Below are positions 44,792 to 54,461 of a DNA stretch of 64,000 bases, one piece after another. Within the stretch, counting starts at the first letter, position 1. Each line of letters opens with the position of its first letter. Both the position numbers and the translations under genes were made by a program. Where the stretch lies: contig NZ_QNQP01000016.1 in NCBI RefSeq assembly GCF_003316635.1, forward strand, positions 1 to 64,000, written 5' to 3'. The notes below the pieces were generated by a model. It was not told the DNA's origin. It ran no database searches and saw only the letters and a list, made by a program, of their open reading frames with translations. The DNA comes from Roseovarius dicentrarchi. Its GTDB lineage: Bacteria; Pseudomonadota; Alphaproteobacteria; Rhodobacterales; Rhodobacteraceae.

Positions 44792-45517
44792 ATGCAGCCC
44801 GGTGGCTCCACCGCGGACGGGCCTGACGCGATCTGGCAACCATCACCCAATTTCAGCGCGCGCCGGGATGGCGCGCGGCCTGACATCCTTTTGCTGCACT
44901 ACACCAACATGGCGACAGCCGGCGCAGCGGCGGCGCGTCTGTGCGACCCTGCGGCGGGCGTGTCCTGTCATTATCTGATCGCCGAAGATGGCAGGCTATG
45001 GCAATTCGTGGACGAGGCGCAGCGCGCCTGGCATGCGGGGCAGGGGTGCTGGGGGGATGCGGGCGATGTCAATTCGCGGTCCATCGGGATTGAGCTGGCA
45101 AATCGCGGCGACCATCCGTTTCCCGAACCGCAGATGCGCGTGCTGGAACGGCTGATGCGCTGCATCATGGCGCGCTGGCAGATCACGCCCGCCCGCGTCC
45201 TGGGCCACTCGGACATTGCCCCTGACCGCAAGGACGATCCCGGCCCGCATTTTGACTGGCGGCGGCTGGCGCTTTGCGGCCTGGCGATCTGGCCTGAGCC
45301 GGCACCGGCGGCAGATACGACCGACTTTCGCGCGCTTGCCGGCCAGGTTGGCTATGGTGCAGAATTTTCCGATGCGGATATACTTGCGGCGCTGCGCCTG
45401 CGCTGGCGCCCGTGGGCCTGCGGGCGCGCGGACGGTCTGCCGGAAGCGGAGGATATGGCGATACTATCGGATATCGCCGCGCGCTTTGCCGTTGACCGGG
45501 ACAGGCGGGGCGCTTAA
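44792..45517 (+). CDS. N-acetylmuramoyl-L-alanine amidase (AmiD/AmpD-like)
   Basis: 241 residues. Amidase_2 fold: LLLHYTNM (zinc His), VSCHYLIAEDGRLWQFV, AWHAG, SIGIELAN and the distal zinc pair with GHSDIAPDRKDDPGPHFDW. It cleaves the amide bond between muramic acid and the peptide. No signal peptide, so AmpD-like cytoplasmic recycling of anhydro-muropeptides is more likely than AmiD. The final codon and stop overlap the rnpB promoter. Confidence 0.88.
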   Translation: MQPGGSTADGPDAIWQPSPNFSARRDGARPDILLLHYTNMATAGAAAARLCDPAAGVSCHYLIAEDGRLWQFVDEAQRAWHAGQGCWGDAGDVNSRSIGIELANRGDHPFPEPQMRVLERLMRCIMARWQITPARVLGHSDIAPDRKDDPGPHFDWRRLALCGLAIWPEPAPAADTTDFRALAGQVGYGAEFSDADILAALRLRWRPWACGRADGLPEAEDMAILSDIAARFAVDRDRRGA

Positions 45518-45520
45518 CTG
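45492..45520 (+). promoter_or_regulatory. Promoter of rnpB
   Basis: TTGACC (45492-45497), 17-nt spacer, TAACTG (45515-45520); the inferred +1 at 45527 is exactly the first base of the RNase P P1 stem. The -10 uses the TAA stop of the amidase gene. Confidence 0.65.
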
Positions 45521-45524
45521 AGGT

Positions 45525-45942
45525 TTGCGCGGAGGGCCGGATGGCCGCTTGAGCGGAGCGCGCTCTGTTTGGGAGGAAAGTCCGGACTCCACAAGGCAAC
45601 GGTGCCGGGTAACGCCCGGCCGGGGTAACCCGAGGGAAAGCGCCACAGAAAACAGACCGCGTTCGTTGATCGGGCGTAAGGGTGAAACGGTGGGGTAAGA
45701 GCCCACCGCGGGGCTGGCAACAGCGCCGGCACGGCAAGCCCCACCGGGAGCAATGCCAAATAGGGACCGCGCGCGGGGCAGGTCGGCAGTGCCGATACCG
45801 CCCGCAGGCACGTCTTGGCCCGGCGGTCCGGGTTGGCAGCCAAAGGGGCGGTGGTAACACCGTCTTTAGATGAATGGCCATCCAGGGGCGGGTTTCGGCC
45901 CGCTCTGGACAGAATCCGGCTTACAGGCCCTCCGCGCATTAA
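45525..45942 (+). ncRNA. rnpB: RNase P RNA (bacterial class A)
   Basis: About 415 nt. The ends pair as P1: GCGCGGAGGGCC at 45527-45538 with GGCCCTCCGCGC at 45926-45937. Universal elements are present in order: GAGGAAAGTCCGGACTCC (CR-I), CACAGAAAACAGACCGC-type CR-II/III, GGGTAAGAGCCCACCGC, GGCAAGCCCCACCGGGAGCAA (CR-IV region) and the 3' CAGAATCCGGCTTACAGGCCC (CR-V), read here in pieces. It is the catalytic RNA that matures tRNA 5' ends. It replaces any protein gene in this interval. Confidence 0.97.
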
Positions 45943-45956
45943 TGGGACCGAAGATT

Positions 45957-45988
45957 CGAAAATTCTGCGAATTTTCGGGCAGCGCCCG
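45957..45988 (+). terminator. Tandem hairpins 3' of rnpB
   Basis: CGAAAATTC / GAATTTTCG around TGC (45957-45977), then CGGGC/GCCCG around AGC overlapping its end. It sits 20 nt past the RNase P RNA and is the likely end of that transcript. Its TTCTGCGAA core is shared with the hairpin at 27625. Confidence 0.55.
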
Positions 45989-46025
45989 ATTATTTACGGT
46001 GCGATTGCATGTGCTGACGGTATTT

Positions 46026-46048
46026 GGGTATTTGGGCCAAGAAAAAAC
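46026..46048 (+). repeat. 23-nt dispersed intergenic element, copy 3
   Basis: GGGTATTTGGG-CCAAGAAAAAAC in the rnpB-rpmG gap, nearly identical to the copy at 41361. A preceding TATTTGG makes the start of the element partly duplicated. Confidence 0.65.
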
Positions 46049-46082
46049 CGGGGCGCCGGGGCGCCTATATGGGCAAATGCGG

Positions 46083-46110
46083 TTGACTCGGAGGCTGGCG
46101 GGGTTAAAAG
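46083..46110 (+). promoter_or_regulatory. Probable rpmG promoter
   Basis: TTGACT (46083-46088) and TAAAAG (46105-46110) with a 16-nt spacer, 53 nt before the rpmG ATG. Confidence 0.5.
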
Positions 46111-46162
46111 GCAGACAAATGTATTCACCGGCAGCGCCGCTGCCCGGCGCAGGAGATAAAAA

Positions 46163-46330
46163 ATGGCGAAGCCGACCACAATCAAGATCCGCCTGAACTC
46201 GACCGCGGGCACCGGCCACTTTTACGTGACCAAGAAGAACGCGCGCACGATGACCGAGAAGATGGCGATCAAGAAGTATGATCCCGTTGTGCGCAAGCAT
46301 GTCGAGTATAAGGAAGGCAAGATCAAGTAA
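46163..46330 (+). CDS. rpmG: 50S ribosomal protein L33
   Basis: 55 residues, [20 protein letters not shown] onward to [18 protein letters not shown]. This is the cysteine-free form of L33 usual in alphaproteobacteria, without the zinc-binding CxxC pairs. SD AGGAG at 46151-46155. A strong terminator follows, so it is monocistronic. Confidence 0.97.
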   Translation: MAKPTTIKIRLNSTAGTGHFYVTKKNARTMTEKMAIKKYDPVVRKHVEYKEGKIK

Positions 46331-46355
46331 GGTCTGCCGGATCCTGCAAGTCATG

Positions 46356-46389
46356 AAAGCCGTGCTTGATAGCGCGGCTTTTTGTTTTT
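46356..46389 (+). terminator. Rho-independent terminator of rpmG
   Basis: Ten-pair stem AAAGCCGTGC / GCGCGGCTTT (one G-T pair), loop TTGATA, then TTGTTTTT. 25 nt after the rpmG stop. Confidence 0.92.
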
Positions 46390-46435
46390 CAGCCGTCTTT
46401 GCGTGCCGGGCAGCGATTGAGAATGAGGTAATGCA

Positions 46436-47191
46436 ATGCCAACTGGCAAACCCCAGCCGGCCTTTGTGCTGGTGCGTCCGCAGATGGGCGAAAATATCGG
46501 CGCGGCTGCGCGCGCCATGTGGAACTTTGGCCTCGACCGGATGCGCGTCGTTGCACCGCGCGATGGCTGGCCCAGTGCCAGCGCCGTGGCGATGGCCAGC
46601 GGCGCGGGGCGCCTGTTGGACGAGGCGCTGCTGGTCGCCGATGTGCCGGGGGCGCTGGACGGTTGCCACTATGTTTATGCCACGACAGCGCGGGGGCGCG
46701 AGCTGACCAAGCCGATTTTCAGCCCCGAGGATGCGATGCGCGACGCCGCGCGCCGGATTGCAGGCGGCCAGAAGGTAGCGGTCATGTTCGGGCCGGAGCG
46801 GTCGGGGCTGGAGAATGACGACGTGGTGCGCGCGAATGCGATCATCACGGTCCCGGTCAATCCTGAGTTTCCCAGCCTGAACCTGGCGCAATGTGTGCTG
46901 CTGACGGCCTATGAGTGGCGCCGCGCCGCCGATGCGCTGCCTGCCAGCCACGTGCATATGCACAACACGCAATGGGCCGATCAGGTCGAGGTGGAGGCGC
47001 TTGCGGCGCATTACGACGCGCGGATGGACGAGGCCGGGTTTTTCTACCCCGACCACAAGTCCGCGATCATGCGCCAGACCTTGCGCAACTTCTGGTCGCG
47101 CATGCCGCTGACGCAGGCCGATACGCGGCTGCTGCATGGTATTCTGCGGCAGATGGTCCGCTGGAAGGATCGTGGGGGCGGCGGCGCTTGA
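46436..47191 (+). CDS. TrmJ-like SpoU-family RNA methyltransferase
   Basis: 251 residues. SPOUT knot motifs: FVLVRPQMGENIGAAARAM (TrmJ-type N-terminus), VMFGPERSGLENDDV and VPVNPEFPSLNLAQCVLL. TrmJ 2'-O-methylates position 32 of tRNA. The C-terminal ~80-residue helical extension (MRQTLRNFWSRMPLTQADTRLLHGILRQM) is that of TrmJ. The next gene, ctaA, starts 55 nt later. Confidence 0.88.
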   Translation: MPTGKPQPAFVLVRPQMGENIGAAARAMWNFGLDRMRVVAPRDGWPSASAVAMASGAGRLLDEALLVADVPGALDGCHYVYATTARGRELTKPIFSPEDAMRDAARRIAGGQKVAVMFGPERSGLENDDVVRANAIITVPVNPEFPSLNLAQCVLLTAYEWRRAADALPASHVHMHNTQWADQVEVEALAAHYDARMDEAGFFYPDHKSAIMRQTLRNFWSRMPLTQADTRLLHGILRQMVRWKDRGGGGA

Positions 47192-47246
47192 TGGGGCGGC
47201 ACGTGCGCACTAATGTCTGCGGGGAGCGATCCGAGGAGCAGTGACA

Positions 47247-48389
47247 GTGGCAGAGAAACGCAGCATTTTTCAGGAAGTGGACACCAAAGGGGATGTTCGC
47301 GTTCAGCCAAGGGGAGGCATGATCGACAAGGGGCGGCGCGGTGCGCGGCGCGGGATCCGGCTGTGGATGATGGTGCTGTTTGCGTTGGTCGTGGTGATGA
47401 TTGCGGTTGGCGGTCTGACACGGCTGACCGATAGCGGCCTGTCGATCACGGAATGGCGGCCGCTGACAGGTGCGCTGCCGCCTTTGAGCCTGGCCGAATG
47501 GCAGGCCGAATTCGCGCTGTATCAGGCGATCCCGGAGTTTCAGGTTGTAAACAGCTGGATGAGCCTTGAGGATTTCAAGGTGATCTATTGGTGGGAATGG
47601 GGCCACCGGCAACTGGGCCGGGTGATTGGCCTGGTCTGGGCGGTGGGTTTCTTTGGCTTTCTGGTGGCGCGGCAGATCCCTGCGGGCTGGACCGGGCGGC
47701 TGTTGCTCTTGGGCGCGCTTGGCGGGTTGCAAGGTGCGGTCGGCTGGTGGATGGTCTATTCCGGGCTGGGCGGCGACCGGACGGATGTGGCGTCCTACCG
47801 GCTTGCCACGCATCTGGGGCTGGCATTTGTCATCCTGGGCTTTATCGCGTGGTACATGCTGCTGCTGGGACGGCCTGAGCGGGACATCCTGCAGGCCCGG
47901 CGCGGCCGCGAAGCGCGTCTGTTCGGGCTTGGCACCGGCTGGCTGCATTTCACCTTTGTTCAAATACTCATTGGTGCGCTGGTCGCGGGTATAGATGCCG
48001 GGCGCAGTTATACAGAATGGCCGCTGATGGGCGGGGGCTTGTGGCCGCCGCAGATGATGGTGTTCGAGCCGTGGTGGCGCAATTTCTTTGAAAATCCCGG
48101 CACTGTGCAGTTCATCCACCGCATGACCGGCTACGTGTTGCTGGCGTTTTCGGTGGTCGTGCTTTTGCGCGGACGGCGCAGCGCCTATACCGCGACGCGC
48201 AGTGCGTTTACGCTGGCGTTCTGCGCGATACTCGCGCAGGTTGTTCTGGGCATTGTGACGGTGCTTTTGGCGGCGCCGTGGCACGTTGCAATCCTGCATC
48301 AGTTTCTGGCGGTCATCGTCTGGGTGCTGATCCTGCGGGCCCGGTTTCATGCCGGATATCCGCTGGCGCAATCGGTAAGGGGCACGTGA
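47247..48389 (+). CDS. ctaA: Heme A synthase (COX15/CtaA)
   Basis: 380 residues from a GTG at 47247, chosen because AGGAG (47234-47238) lies 8 nt upstream; the GTG at 47241 is only 2 nt from it. Eight membrane helices, with conserved histidines in YWWEWGHRQLGRVIGL, ATHLGLAF, QFIHRMTGY and ILHQFLA, which bind heme. It oxidises the C8 methyl of heme O to make heme A for aa3 oxidase. The long form with GG-LTRLTDSGLSITEW is type 2 COX15 of alphaproteobacteria and mitochondria. Confidence 0.93.
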   Translation: MAEKRSIFQEVDTKGDVRVQPRGGMIDKGRRGARRGIRLWMMVLFALVVVMIAVGGLTRLTDSGLSITEWRPLTGALPPLSLAEWQAEFALYQAIPEFQVVNSWMSLEDFKVIYWWEWGHRQLGRVIGLVWAVGFFGFLVARQIPAGWTGRLLLLGALGGLQGAVGWWMVYSGLGGDRTDVASYRLATHLGLAFVILGFIAWYMLLLGRPERDILQARRGREARLFGLGTGWLHFTFVQILIGALVAGIDAGRSYTEWPLMGGGLWPPQMMVFEPWWRNFFENPGTVQFIHRMTGYVLLAFSVVVLLRGRRSAYTATRSAFTLAFCAILAQVVLGIVTVLLAAPWHVAILHQFLAVIVWVLILRARFHAGYPLAQSVRGT

Positions 48390-48390
48390 T

Positions 48391-49869
48391 ATGAGCGCGT
48401 TCGATGATCTGATGGCCCATCAGCGCCAGACCGAGGCGTTGGCCCAGATCGCCGGGCGGCTGTCATGGGACCGCGAGACGGTGATGCCGTGCGGCGCCGC
48501 CGCGCAGCGGTCCGAGGAGACGGGCGCGCTGCATGCGGTGCTGCATGCGCGCCGCACCGATCCGCGCATCGGCGACTGGCTGGAGACAGCAGAGGATGCG
48601 CCGCTGGGGCAGGTGGCGGCGGCACAGCTGCGCCATATCCGCCGCAGTTTTGAGCGCACGCAGCGCGTGCCCGAGCATCTGGCGACGGCCCTTGCGCGCA
48701 CGGCGGCGCTGAGCCAAGGCAAATGGGCCGAGGCGCGCGCGACTGATGACTACGCCGCCTTTGCACCTGTGTTGGCTGAAATTCTGGCCCTGAAGCGCGA
48801 GGAGGGGGCGGCGCTGGCCGAGGGCGGCGACGTCTATGACGCCATGCTGGACGATTACGAGCCGGAGGCAAAGGCGGCGGACCTTGATGCGATGTTCGGC
48901 GCGCTGCGCCCCGGACTGATCGCGCTGCGCGAATCGGCGCTGGCTGGCACGCCGGCGCCGCAGCTGTCGGGGCGGTTCGACGTGACCGCGCAGATGCAAC
49001 TGGCGCAGCAACTGGCCGCTCTTTGCGGTTATGACATGACGCGCGGGCGGCTGGACAAGGCTGTGCATCCCTTCTCCAGCGGGTCGGGCGACGATGTGCG
49101 CATCACCACCCGCACCGCGGAAGACGATCCGTTCAACTGCCTTTATTCAACGATGCACGAGGCTGGCCATGCCGTGTACGAGCAATCGATCGATCCCGCC
49201 TATGCGCTGACCCCGCTGGGGGCGGGGGTGTCGATGGGTGTGCATGAAAGCCAGAGCCGGATCGTCGAAAATCAGCTGGGCCGCAGCCGCGCCTTTACCG
49301 GCTGGCTATATGGCCGGATGCGCGATGTGTTCGGCGATTTTGGCATCGACGGGGAGGATGCGTTTTACGCGGCGGTCAACAGTCTGCATCGCGGATTTAT
49401 CCGGGCGGAGGCAGATGAGGTGCAGTATAATCTGCACATCCTCATGCGGTTTGATCTGGAGCGGGCGCTGGTGGCCGGTGATCTGTTGCCGGCGGATCTG
49501 GAAGCGGCGTGGAATGACCGGTTCGAGGCTGATTTCGGCTATCAGGTGCCGCGCGCATCGCTGGGATGTTTGCAGGACGTGCATTGGTCCGTCGGGTTGT
49601 TCGGGTATTTCCCGACCTACAGTCTGGGCAATGTCTATGCCGGCTGTCTTGCCGTCGCGCTGCGCCGTGCGGTGCCGGATCTGGACGCCGAATTGGCGCA
49701 GGGCAACATGGCGTCGGCCATGGCGTGGCTGCGCGAGACTGTGCAGCAGCATGGCGGGCTTTATCCCCCGCGCGAATTGATCACGCGGGCCTGCGGCACT
49801 GCGCCAAGCGAGGCGCCGCTGATGGCGTATCTGCAAGAGAAATTCGGCGCGCTCTACCCGGCGCAGTGA
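48391..49869 (+). CDS. M32 family metallocarboxypeptidase (thermostable carboxypeptidase 1 type)
   Basis: 492 residues. HEAGH at 256-260 (His256, Glu257, His260 zinc/catalytic), then GVSMGVHESQSRIVENQLGRSRAF, DEVQYNLHILMRFDLERAL and GYFPTYSLGNVYAGCL are M32 hallmarks. It removes C-terminal residues from peptides with broad specificity and is cytoplasmic. Starts one base after the ctaA stop region with TAAGGGG as SD, so the two are co-transcribed. Confidence 0.93.
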   Translation: MSAFDDLMAHQRQTEALAQIAGRLSWDRETVMPCGAAAQRSEETGALHAVLHARRTDPRIGDWLETAEDAPLGQVAAAQLRHIRRSFERTQRVPEHLATALARTAALSQGKWAEARATDDYAAFAPVLAEILALKREEGAALAEGGDVYDAMLDDYEPEAKAADLDAMFGALRPGLIALRESALAGTPAPQLSGRFDVTAQMQLAQQLAALCGYDMTRGRLDKAVHPFSSGSGDDVRITTRTAEDDPFNCLYSTMHEAGHAVYEQSIDPAYALTPLGAGVSMGVHESQSRIVENQLGRSRAFTGWLYGRMRDVFGDFGIDGEDAFYAAVNSLHRGFIRAEADEVQYNLHILMRFDLERALVAGDLLPADLEAAWNDRFEADFGYQVPRASLGCLQDVHWSVGLFGYFPTYSLGNVYAGCLAVALRRAVPDLDAELAQGNMASAMAWLRETVQQHGGLYPPRELITRACGTAPSEAPLMAYLQEKFGALYPAQ

Positions 49870-49885
49870 TCGCAGGCGCCGCGCG

Positions 49886-50452
49886 TTATCCGCCGCTGCG
49901 GTAGGCGGCCTGAGTGCGGTCCAGTTGCGCCGTGGCTGCGGCGATATCAGCGGCTGAATTGCCCAATGTATAGTCAATATCGCTGGCCAGCGCCGCCACT
50001 GGCGCGCCTTTGGCGGCGGCATCCTGCACCAGGTCGTGGATCAGATCGAAATCATCGCCCTGCATTTCATAAACGCTCAGCAGTGATCCGGCGGCGTCCA
50101 GGAATTCGGCCTTCGCAGGCGAATCGTCGGGGCCGGTGGCGGCGTCCAGCGCGCTGTATCCGCTGGCGGCCAGGCGCCGCGCCTCGGTGCCGCAGGGCTT
50201 GATATCGGGGGCTGCTGCGCCGGGCGCGCCGCGTGTCAGGGCGGCGATGCGGCCGGCGCAGGCGTGGGAATGGCTGGCAGAGGCGGCGACGGCCTCGCGC
50301 ACCGGGGCGATCACCGCGCTGCGTTTGGCCGGTGCATCGCCGCCGCTGCCACCAAGGTAATTCCACAGCGCGAAAATCGCCACGCCCGCCACCGCCAGAC
50401 TGGAGACCAGCGCGATCAGTTTCGACATCGGGCGCGGGGGCGCGGCGTTCAT
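49886..50452 (-). CDS. Small anchored periplasmic protein, unknown
   Basis: 188 residues. One membrane helix near residues 11-31 ([22 protein letters not shown]), the rest soluble and Ala/Asp-rich with two Cys ([16 protein letters not shown]) that could pair in the periplasm. The start overlaps the gyrA stop (ATGA), so it is the second gene of the gyrA transcript. I recognise no family. Confidence 0.65.
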   Translation of the reverse strand: MNAAPPRPMSKLIALVSSLAVAGVAIFALWNYLGGSGGDAPAKRSAVIAPVREAVAASASHSHACAGRIAALTRGAPGAAAPDIKPCGTEARRLAASGYSALDAATGPDDSPAKAEFLDAAGSLLSVYEMQGDDFDLIHDLVQDAAAKGAPVAALASDIDYTLGNSAADIAAATAQLDRTQAAYRSGG

Positions 50453-53247
50453 GCGCCCTCCGAAGATGTCCCGCCCGATGTGTCGGTTGAAACCTCTATC
50501 GGTGCCTCGCCCTCGACCATATCCTCGTCCGGCTGTTCGGCAATCCAGGCAACGCTGACCACGGTTTCGTTTTTACCGGTGTTGAACACTGTCACGCCGC
50601 CGGCACTGCGCGAGCGGAAGGAAATGCCCCTGACCGGGACGCGGATCGACTGCCCGCGCGAGGTGGCCAGCATGATCTGATCCTCCAGCGTCACCGGGAA
50701 CGATGCCACCAGCGGCCCGCCGCGCATTGCCTTGTCCATCGCCGCGACGCCCATGCCGCCGCGCCCGCGCACCGGATAATCGTGGCTGGAGCTGAGCTTG
50801 CCGCTGCCTTGGGCGGTGATGGTCAGGATCAGCGCCTCGGCGGCTTGCATTTCAAGGAAACGCTCCTGCGGCAGGGCGGCGTTTGCGTCGCCCTCATCCT
50901 CTGCGGCGTCCAGCTCTTCCTCGGTCAGACCGGCCTGCTGTCGGCGCATTTTGAGATAGGCGGCGCGTTCGTCCGACGTGGCATCGAAATGCGGGATGAT
51001 CGACATGGAAACGACGCTGTCACCGCCGGTCAGGCGGATGCCCCGCACGCCCAGGCTGGCGCGGCTGTTGAAGACGCGCACATCCGTTGCGGGGAACCGG
51101 ATGGCCCGGCCCGAAGACGTGACCAGCATCACGTGATCGTCGTTGGAGGCGATCCGCGCATTGATCAGCGTGATCCCGGCGTTTTCCTCTTCGAACCGCA
51201 TGGCGATCTTGCCGTTGGCGCGCACATTGGTGAAATCGGACAGCTTGTTGCGGCGCACCGTCCCGGCAGAGGTGGCAAAGACGACCTGAAGATCGTCCCA
51301 TTCGGATTCGTCGCGGTCAACCGGCATCACGGCGGCAATGGACACCCCCGTGGGGATCGGCAGGATATTGACGATCGCCTTGCCCTTGGACGTGCGGCCG
51401 CCCTGTGGCAGGCGCCATGTCTTCAGCTTGTAGACCATGCCATCGGTGGTGAAGAACAGCAGCTGCGTATGGGTGTTGGCCACGAAAAGGGTAGTGACGA
51501 CATCCTCATCCTTGGTGGACATGCCCGACAGCCCCTTGCCGCCCCGCTTCTGGGCGCGGAAATCGGTCAGGGCGGTGCGTTTGATATACCCGCCCGAGGT
51601 GATGGTGACGACCATATCCTCACGCTCGATCAGGTCCTCGTCATCCATATCACCGGACCAGTCGACGATCTGGGTACGGCGCGGCACGGCGAACAGCTCG
51701 CGCACTTCGGTCAATTCGTTGCTGATGATTTCCATGATCCGATCGCGCGAGGCGAGAATGGCAAGGTAGTCCTTGATCTTGCCCGCCAGGTCGCGCAGCT
51801 CGTCGGTGACTTCCTTGACGCCAAGTTGGGTCAGGCGTTGCAGGCGCAGCTCCAGAATGGCGCGGGCCTGAATTTCCGACAGGTTATAGGTGCCGTCCTC
51901 GTTGGCGGTGTGGGTGGGATCGTCGATCAGCGCGATATATTCCAGAATATCGCCCGCGGGCCAGCGCCGCTCCATCAGGCGGACGCGCGCGTCGGCAGCA
52001 TCGGCAGAGGCGCGGATGGTTGCCACCACCTCGTCCACGTTGCTGACGGCGACGGCCAGACCGCACAGGATATGACTGCGCTCGCGCGCCTTGCGCAGCA
52101 GATAGGCGGTGCGGCGGGCAACCACATCCTCGCGGAAGTCGATGAAGCAGCTCAGGAACCGAAGCAGGGTCAGCTGCTCGGGGCGGCCGCCATTGAGGGC
52201 CAGCATGTTGCAGCCGAAATAGGTCTGCATCGGGGTGAAGCGGAACAGCTGATTCAGCACCACCTCGGCCGTTGCGTCACGCTTCAGCTCGATTACCACA
52301 CGCACGCCGTCGCGGTCGGATTCGTCCTGCACGTGGGCGATTCCCTCGATCCGCTTTTCACGGGCGGATTCGGCGATACGCTCGATCATGGTGGATTTGT
52401 TCACCTGATAGGGAATTTCGTCGATGATGATTGCCCAGCGGTCCTTGCGGATCTCCTCGACCCGCGTTTTGGCGCGCACGATGACGCTGCCGCGCCCCTC
52501 AAGATACGCCTTGCGCGCGCCGGACCGGCCCAGCATCATGCCGCCGGTGGGAAAATCGGGGCCGGGGATGTATTCAATCAGGTCTTCGGAAGTCAGATCG
52601 GGGTTCTCGATCAGCGCCAGCGTCGCGTCGATCACCTCGCCCAGGTTATGGGGCGGGATGTTGGTGGCCATGCCGACGGCAATGCCGCCCGCGCCGTTGA
52701 CCAGCATGTTGGGGAAGCGCGCGGGCAAAACGGTAGGCTCGCGGTCCTTGCCATCATAGTTATCCTGAAAATCGACGGTTTCCTTGTCGATATCGGCCAG
52801 CAGATAGGCGGCGGGTTTGTCCATCCGCACTTCGGTATAACGCATGGCGGCGGCGTTATCGCCGTCCATGGAGCCAAAGTTTCCCTGACCATCGAGCAGC
52901 GGCAGCGACATGGAAAAATCCTGCGCCATGCGCACCAGCGCGTCATAGATCGCGCTGTCCCCGTGGGGGTGGTATTTACCCATCACGTCGCCCACGGCGC
53001 GCGCCGATTTGCGATAGGGTTTGTCGTGCGTATTGCCACCCTCGAACATCGCATAGAGGATGCGGCGATGCACCGGCTTCAGCCCGTCGCGCAGATCGGG
53101 GATCGCGCGGCTGACGATCACCGACATCGCGTAGTCCAGATAGGACGTCTTCATCTCTTCTTCGATGGACACGGACGGGCCGTCGAATACGGGCCGCTCG
53201 GGCATCATTTCGTCCATGTCTTCGGGGGGTTGCGGCGTATCGGTCAA
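50449..53247 (-). CDS. gyrA: DNA gyrase subunit A
   Basis: 932 residues from a TTG at 53247; an ATG at 53217 (residue 11) is an alternative. Catalytic Tyr137 in [10 protein letters not shown], GyrA box QKRGGKG and the six-blade C-terminal domain with VRNxxR-like blades are present. The quinolone-determining region reads [21 protein letters not shown], split at Ser98 and Asp102, both the wild-type residues. An acidic/charged insert ([21 protein letters not shown]) lies in the C-terminal domain, as in other alphaproteobacteria. Confidence 0.96.
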   Translation of the reverse strand: MTDTPQPPEDMDEMMPERPVFDGPSVSIEEEMKTSYLDYAMSVIVSRAIPDLRDGLKPVHRRILYAMFEGGNTHDKPYRKSARAVGDVMGKYHPHGDSAIYDALVRMAQDFSMSLPLLDGQGNFGSMDGDNAAAMRYTEVRMDKPAAYLLADIDKETVDFQDNYDGKDREPTVLPARFPNMLVNGAGGIAVGMATNIPPHNLGEVIDATLALIENPDLTSEDLIEYIPGPDFPTGGMMLGRSGARKAYLEGRGSVIVRAKTRVEEIRKDRWAIIIDEIPYQVNKSTMIERIAESAREKRIEGIAHVQDESDRDGVRVVIELKRDATAEVVLNQLFRFTPMQTYFGCNMLALNGGRPEQLTLLRFLSCFIDFREDVVARRTAYLLRKARERSHILCGLAVAVSNVDEVVATIRASADAADARVRLMERRWPAGDILEYIALIDDPTHTANEDGTYNLSEIQARAILELRLQRLTQLGVKEVTDELRDLAGKIKDYLAILASRDRIMEIISNELTEVRELFAVPRRTQIVDWSGDMDDEDLIEREDMVVTITSGGYIKRTALTDFRAQKRGGKGLSGMSTKDEDVVTTLFVANTHTQLLFFTTDGMVYKLKTWRLPQGGRTSKGKAIVNILPIPTGVSIAAVMPVDRDESEWDDLQVVFATSAGTVRRNKLSDFTNVRANGKIAMRFEEENAGITLINARIASNDDHVMLVTSSGRAIRFPATDVRVFNSRASLGVRGIRLTGGDSVVSMSIIPHFDATSDERAAYLKMRRQQAGLTEEELDAAEDEGDANAALPQERFLEMQAAEALILTITAQGSGKLSSSHDYPVRGRGGMGVAAMDKAMRGGPLVASFPVTLEDQIMLATSRGQSIRVPVRGISFRSRSAGGVTVFNTGKNETVVSVAWIAEQPDEDMVEGEAPIEVSTDTSGGTSSEGA

Positions 53248-53440
53248 AACTGGGCCTACCTTGTCGCGTCATTCCACATTTGGTGTATGAAACCTATACC
53301 ACCGCCATGATATGGGGTGCAATGGCCCAGTTCTGCGCGCCTTGGCAGCCATGAGGTATGCCTGCTAACAAATTGTTTTCATTGAAAATTAATTTCCCTG
53401 TGGCACGATTGATCTGTCGGGCAGCAAAGGAGGATGTGAC

Positions 53441-53710
53441 ATGCCGATGAGCGAGACGGAAATGATGCTGAAAGGGTACGGGTTGACCACTGCCGAATTC
53501 TTCTACGGGATGCCTGATTATGTCCATGTTCTGAACAGTTACATCTGGCAGGAATACGATACGGCGCCGGATCATCCCAACCTGTTCAAATTCGTGGAAT
53601 TCTGGCAGCGGGAACTGGACGGCCCGCTGCATTCGGTCCGGTTCAGCCACCGCAAGATGATCGCGCCGGGTGAATGGCGTAATGTGACGGGGGAATTTAC
53701 GCTGCACTGA
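53441..53710 (+). CDS. Usg family protein
   Basis: 89 residues with a textbook SD AAAGGAGG (53426-53433). MLKGYGLTTAEFFYGMPDY, LPDYVHVLNSYIWQ-type segment, and HPNLFKFVEFWQRELDG match the Usg/tryptophan-operon-neighbour family common in alphaproteobacteria. No function is established. The 193-nt gap to gyrA holds an AT-rich stretch (53368-53390) as likely promoter. Confidence 0.85.
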   Translation: MPMSETEMMLKGYGLTTAEFFYGMPDYVHVLNSYIWQEYDTAPDHPNLFKFVEFWQRELDGPLHSVRFSHRKMIAPGEWRNVTGEFTLH

Positions 53711-53720
53711 CCGGCGTGGC

Positions 53721-53741
53721 GGGGCAGGGATGTCCTGCCCC
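53721..53741. terminator. Bidirectional hairpin between usg and the YSC84-type gene
   Basis: GGGGCAGG / CCTGCCCC with loop GATGT, between two converging stops. No T tract on either side. Confidence 0.55.
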
Positions 53742-53761
53742 ATGCGCGGCACAATCCCCGG

Positions 53762-54325
53762 TCAGGGGATGATGCGGCTGTATTTCATACCTTCAAGCGA
53801 CGCGCCCGCCATCAGGCCGGCCTGCCCGAACACGACCGCGATGACCGGGGAGGTCGATGTCGTCGTCTCGGCGCGCAGGTTTTCTGCGGTGTCCTTGAAC
53901 ACATATTCCAGATCGGCGCCCGCCGCCCAGCCCGAAGATCTGCGGAAATTGGCCAGCGCGCTTTCGGTCATGAAAAACAGAACATGCGCAAACTGCTGCG
54001 CGCCGATCTGAAGGCCGATACTGCCCTTGGTGGCGGAATAATAATCGACCGTCTGGTTGTTGATGCGCAGCGCGCCGCGCCCGTATCCACCGCCAAGGCC
54101 AAGCCCGGCCTCGGTGATCAGGGGCATCACCAGCATGCCGGTGGATTTTTCATACAGCGCGCGTGTGCCGGGGTATCTGTCGTACAGATATCGCAAGGTT
54201 GTATCGACCCGCGCGTCGATCTGCTGGGGCGCCGCGCTGCCGACGCCGTTGCCGCAACCGGCCAGTGCCGTACCGCCCAGCCCGAGGGCGCCCAGCGTGA
54301 ATCCGCGTCTGGAAATAATGCTCAT
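53762..54325 (-). CDS. YSC84/SYLF-type lipid-binding lipoprotein
   Basis: 187 residues from MSIISRRGFTLGALGLGG at 54325. A twin-arginine-like RRGFTLG precedes a lipobox (ALAGC). The SYLF/YSC84 region contains YEKSTGMLVMPLITEAGLGLGGGYGRGAL, GSIGLQIGAQQF, and the C-terminal GQAGLMAGASLEGMKYSRI. Eukaryotic relatives bind phosphoinositides; bacterial ones are envelope proteins of unknown role. Confidence 0.8.
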   Translation of the reverse strand: MSIISRRGFTLGALGLGGTALAGCGNGVGSAAPQQIDARVDTTLRYLYDRYPGTRALYEKSTGMLVMPLITEAGLGLGGGYGRGALRINNQTVDYYSATKGSIGLQIGAQQFAHVLFFMTESALANFRRSSGWAAGADLEYVFKDTAENLRAETTTSTSPVIAVVFGQAGLMAGASLEGMKYSRIIP

Positions 54326-54461
54326 GTCAATATGCCTGTTCGTTGCCTGATGCGCCGCCGACCGTTGTATCGGTCGATCCATGGAAAACTATAGGCAAAC
54401 CGCCGCGCATTGTCACGCATGGGGCGGCCGCTGGGCAAATTACCGCCCGCAGGGGCGAGGC

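Noticed and set aside
42908..44839. 643-codon minus-strand open frame
   Set aside because: Antisense to gatA and the lipoprotein gene; composition is that of a shadow frame.
47957..47982. Further copy of the 23-nt element (TTCAAATACTCATTGG)
   Set aside because: It lies within ctaA, encodes a conserved membrane helix (FVQILIGAL) and lacks the GAAAG end, so it is probably chance.
50782..53310. 842-codon plus-strand open frame
   Set aside because: Antisense to gyrA, which is complete and conserved throughout.
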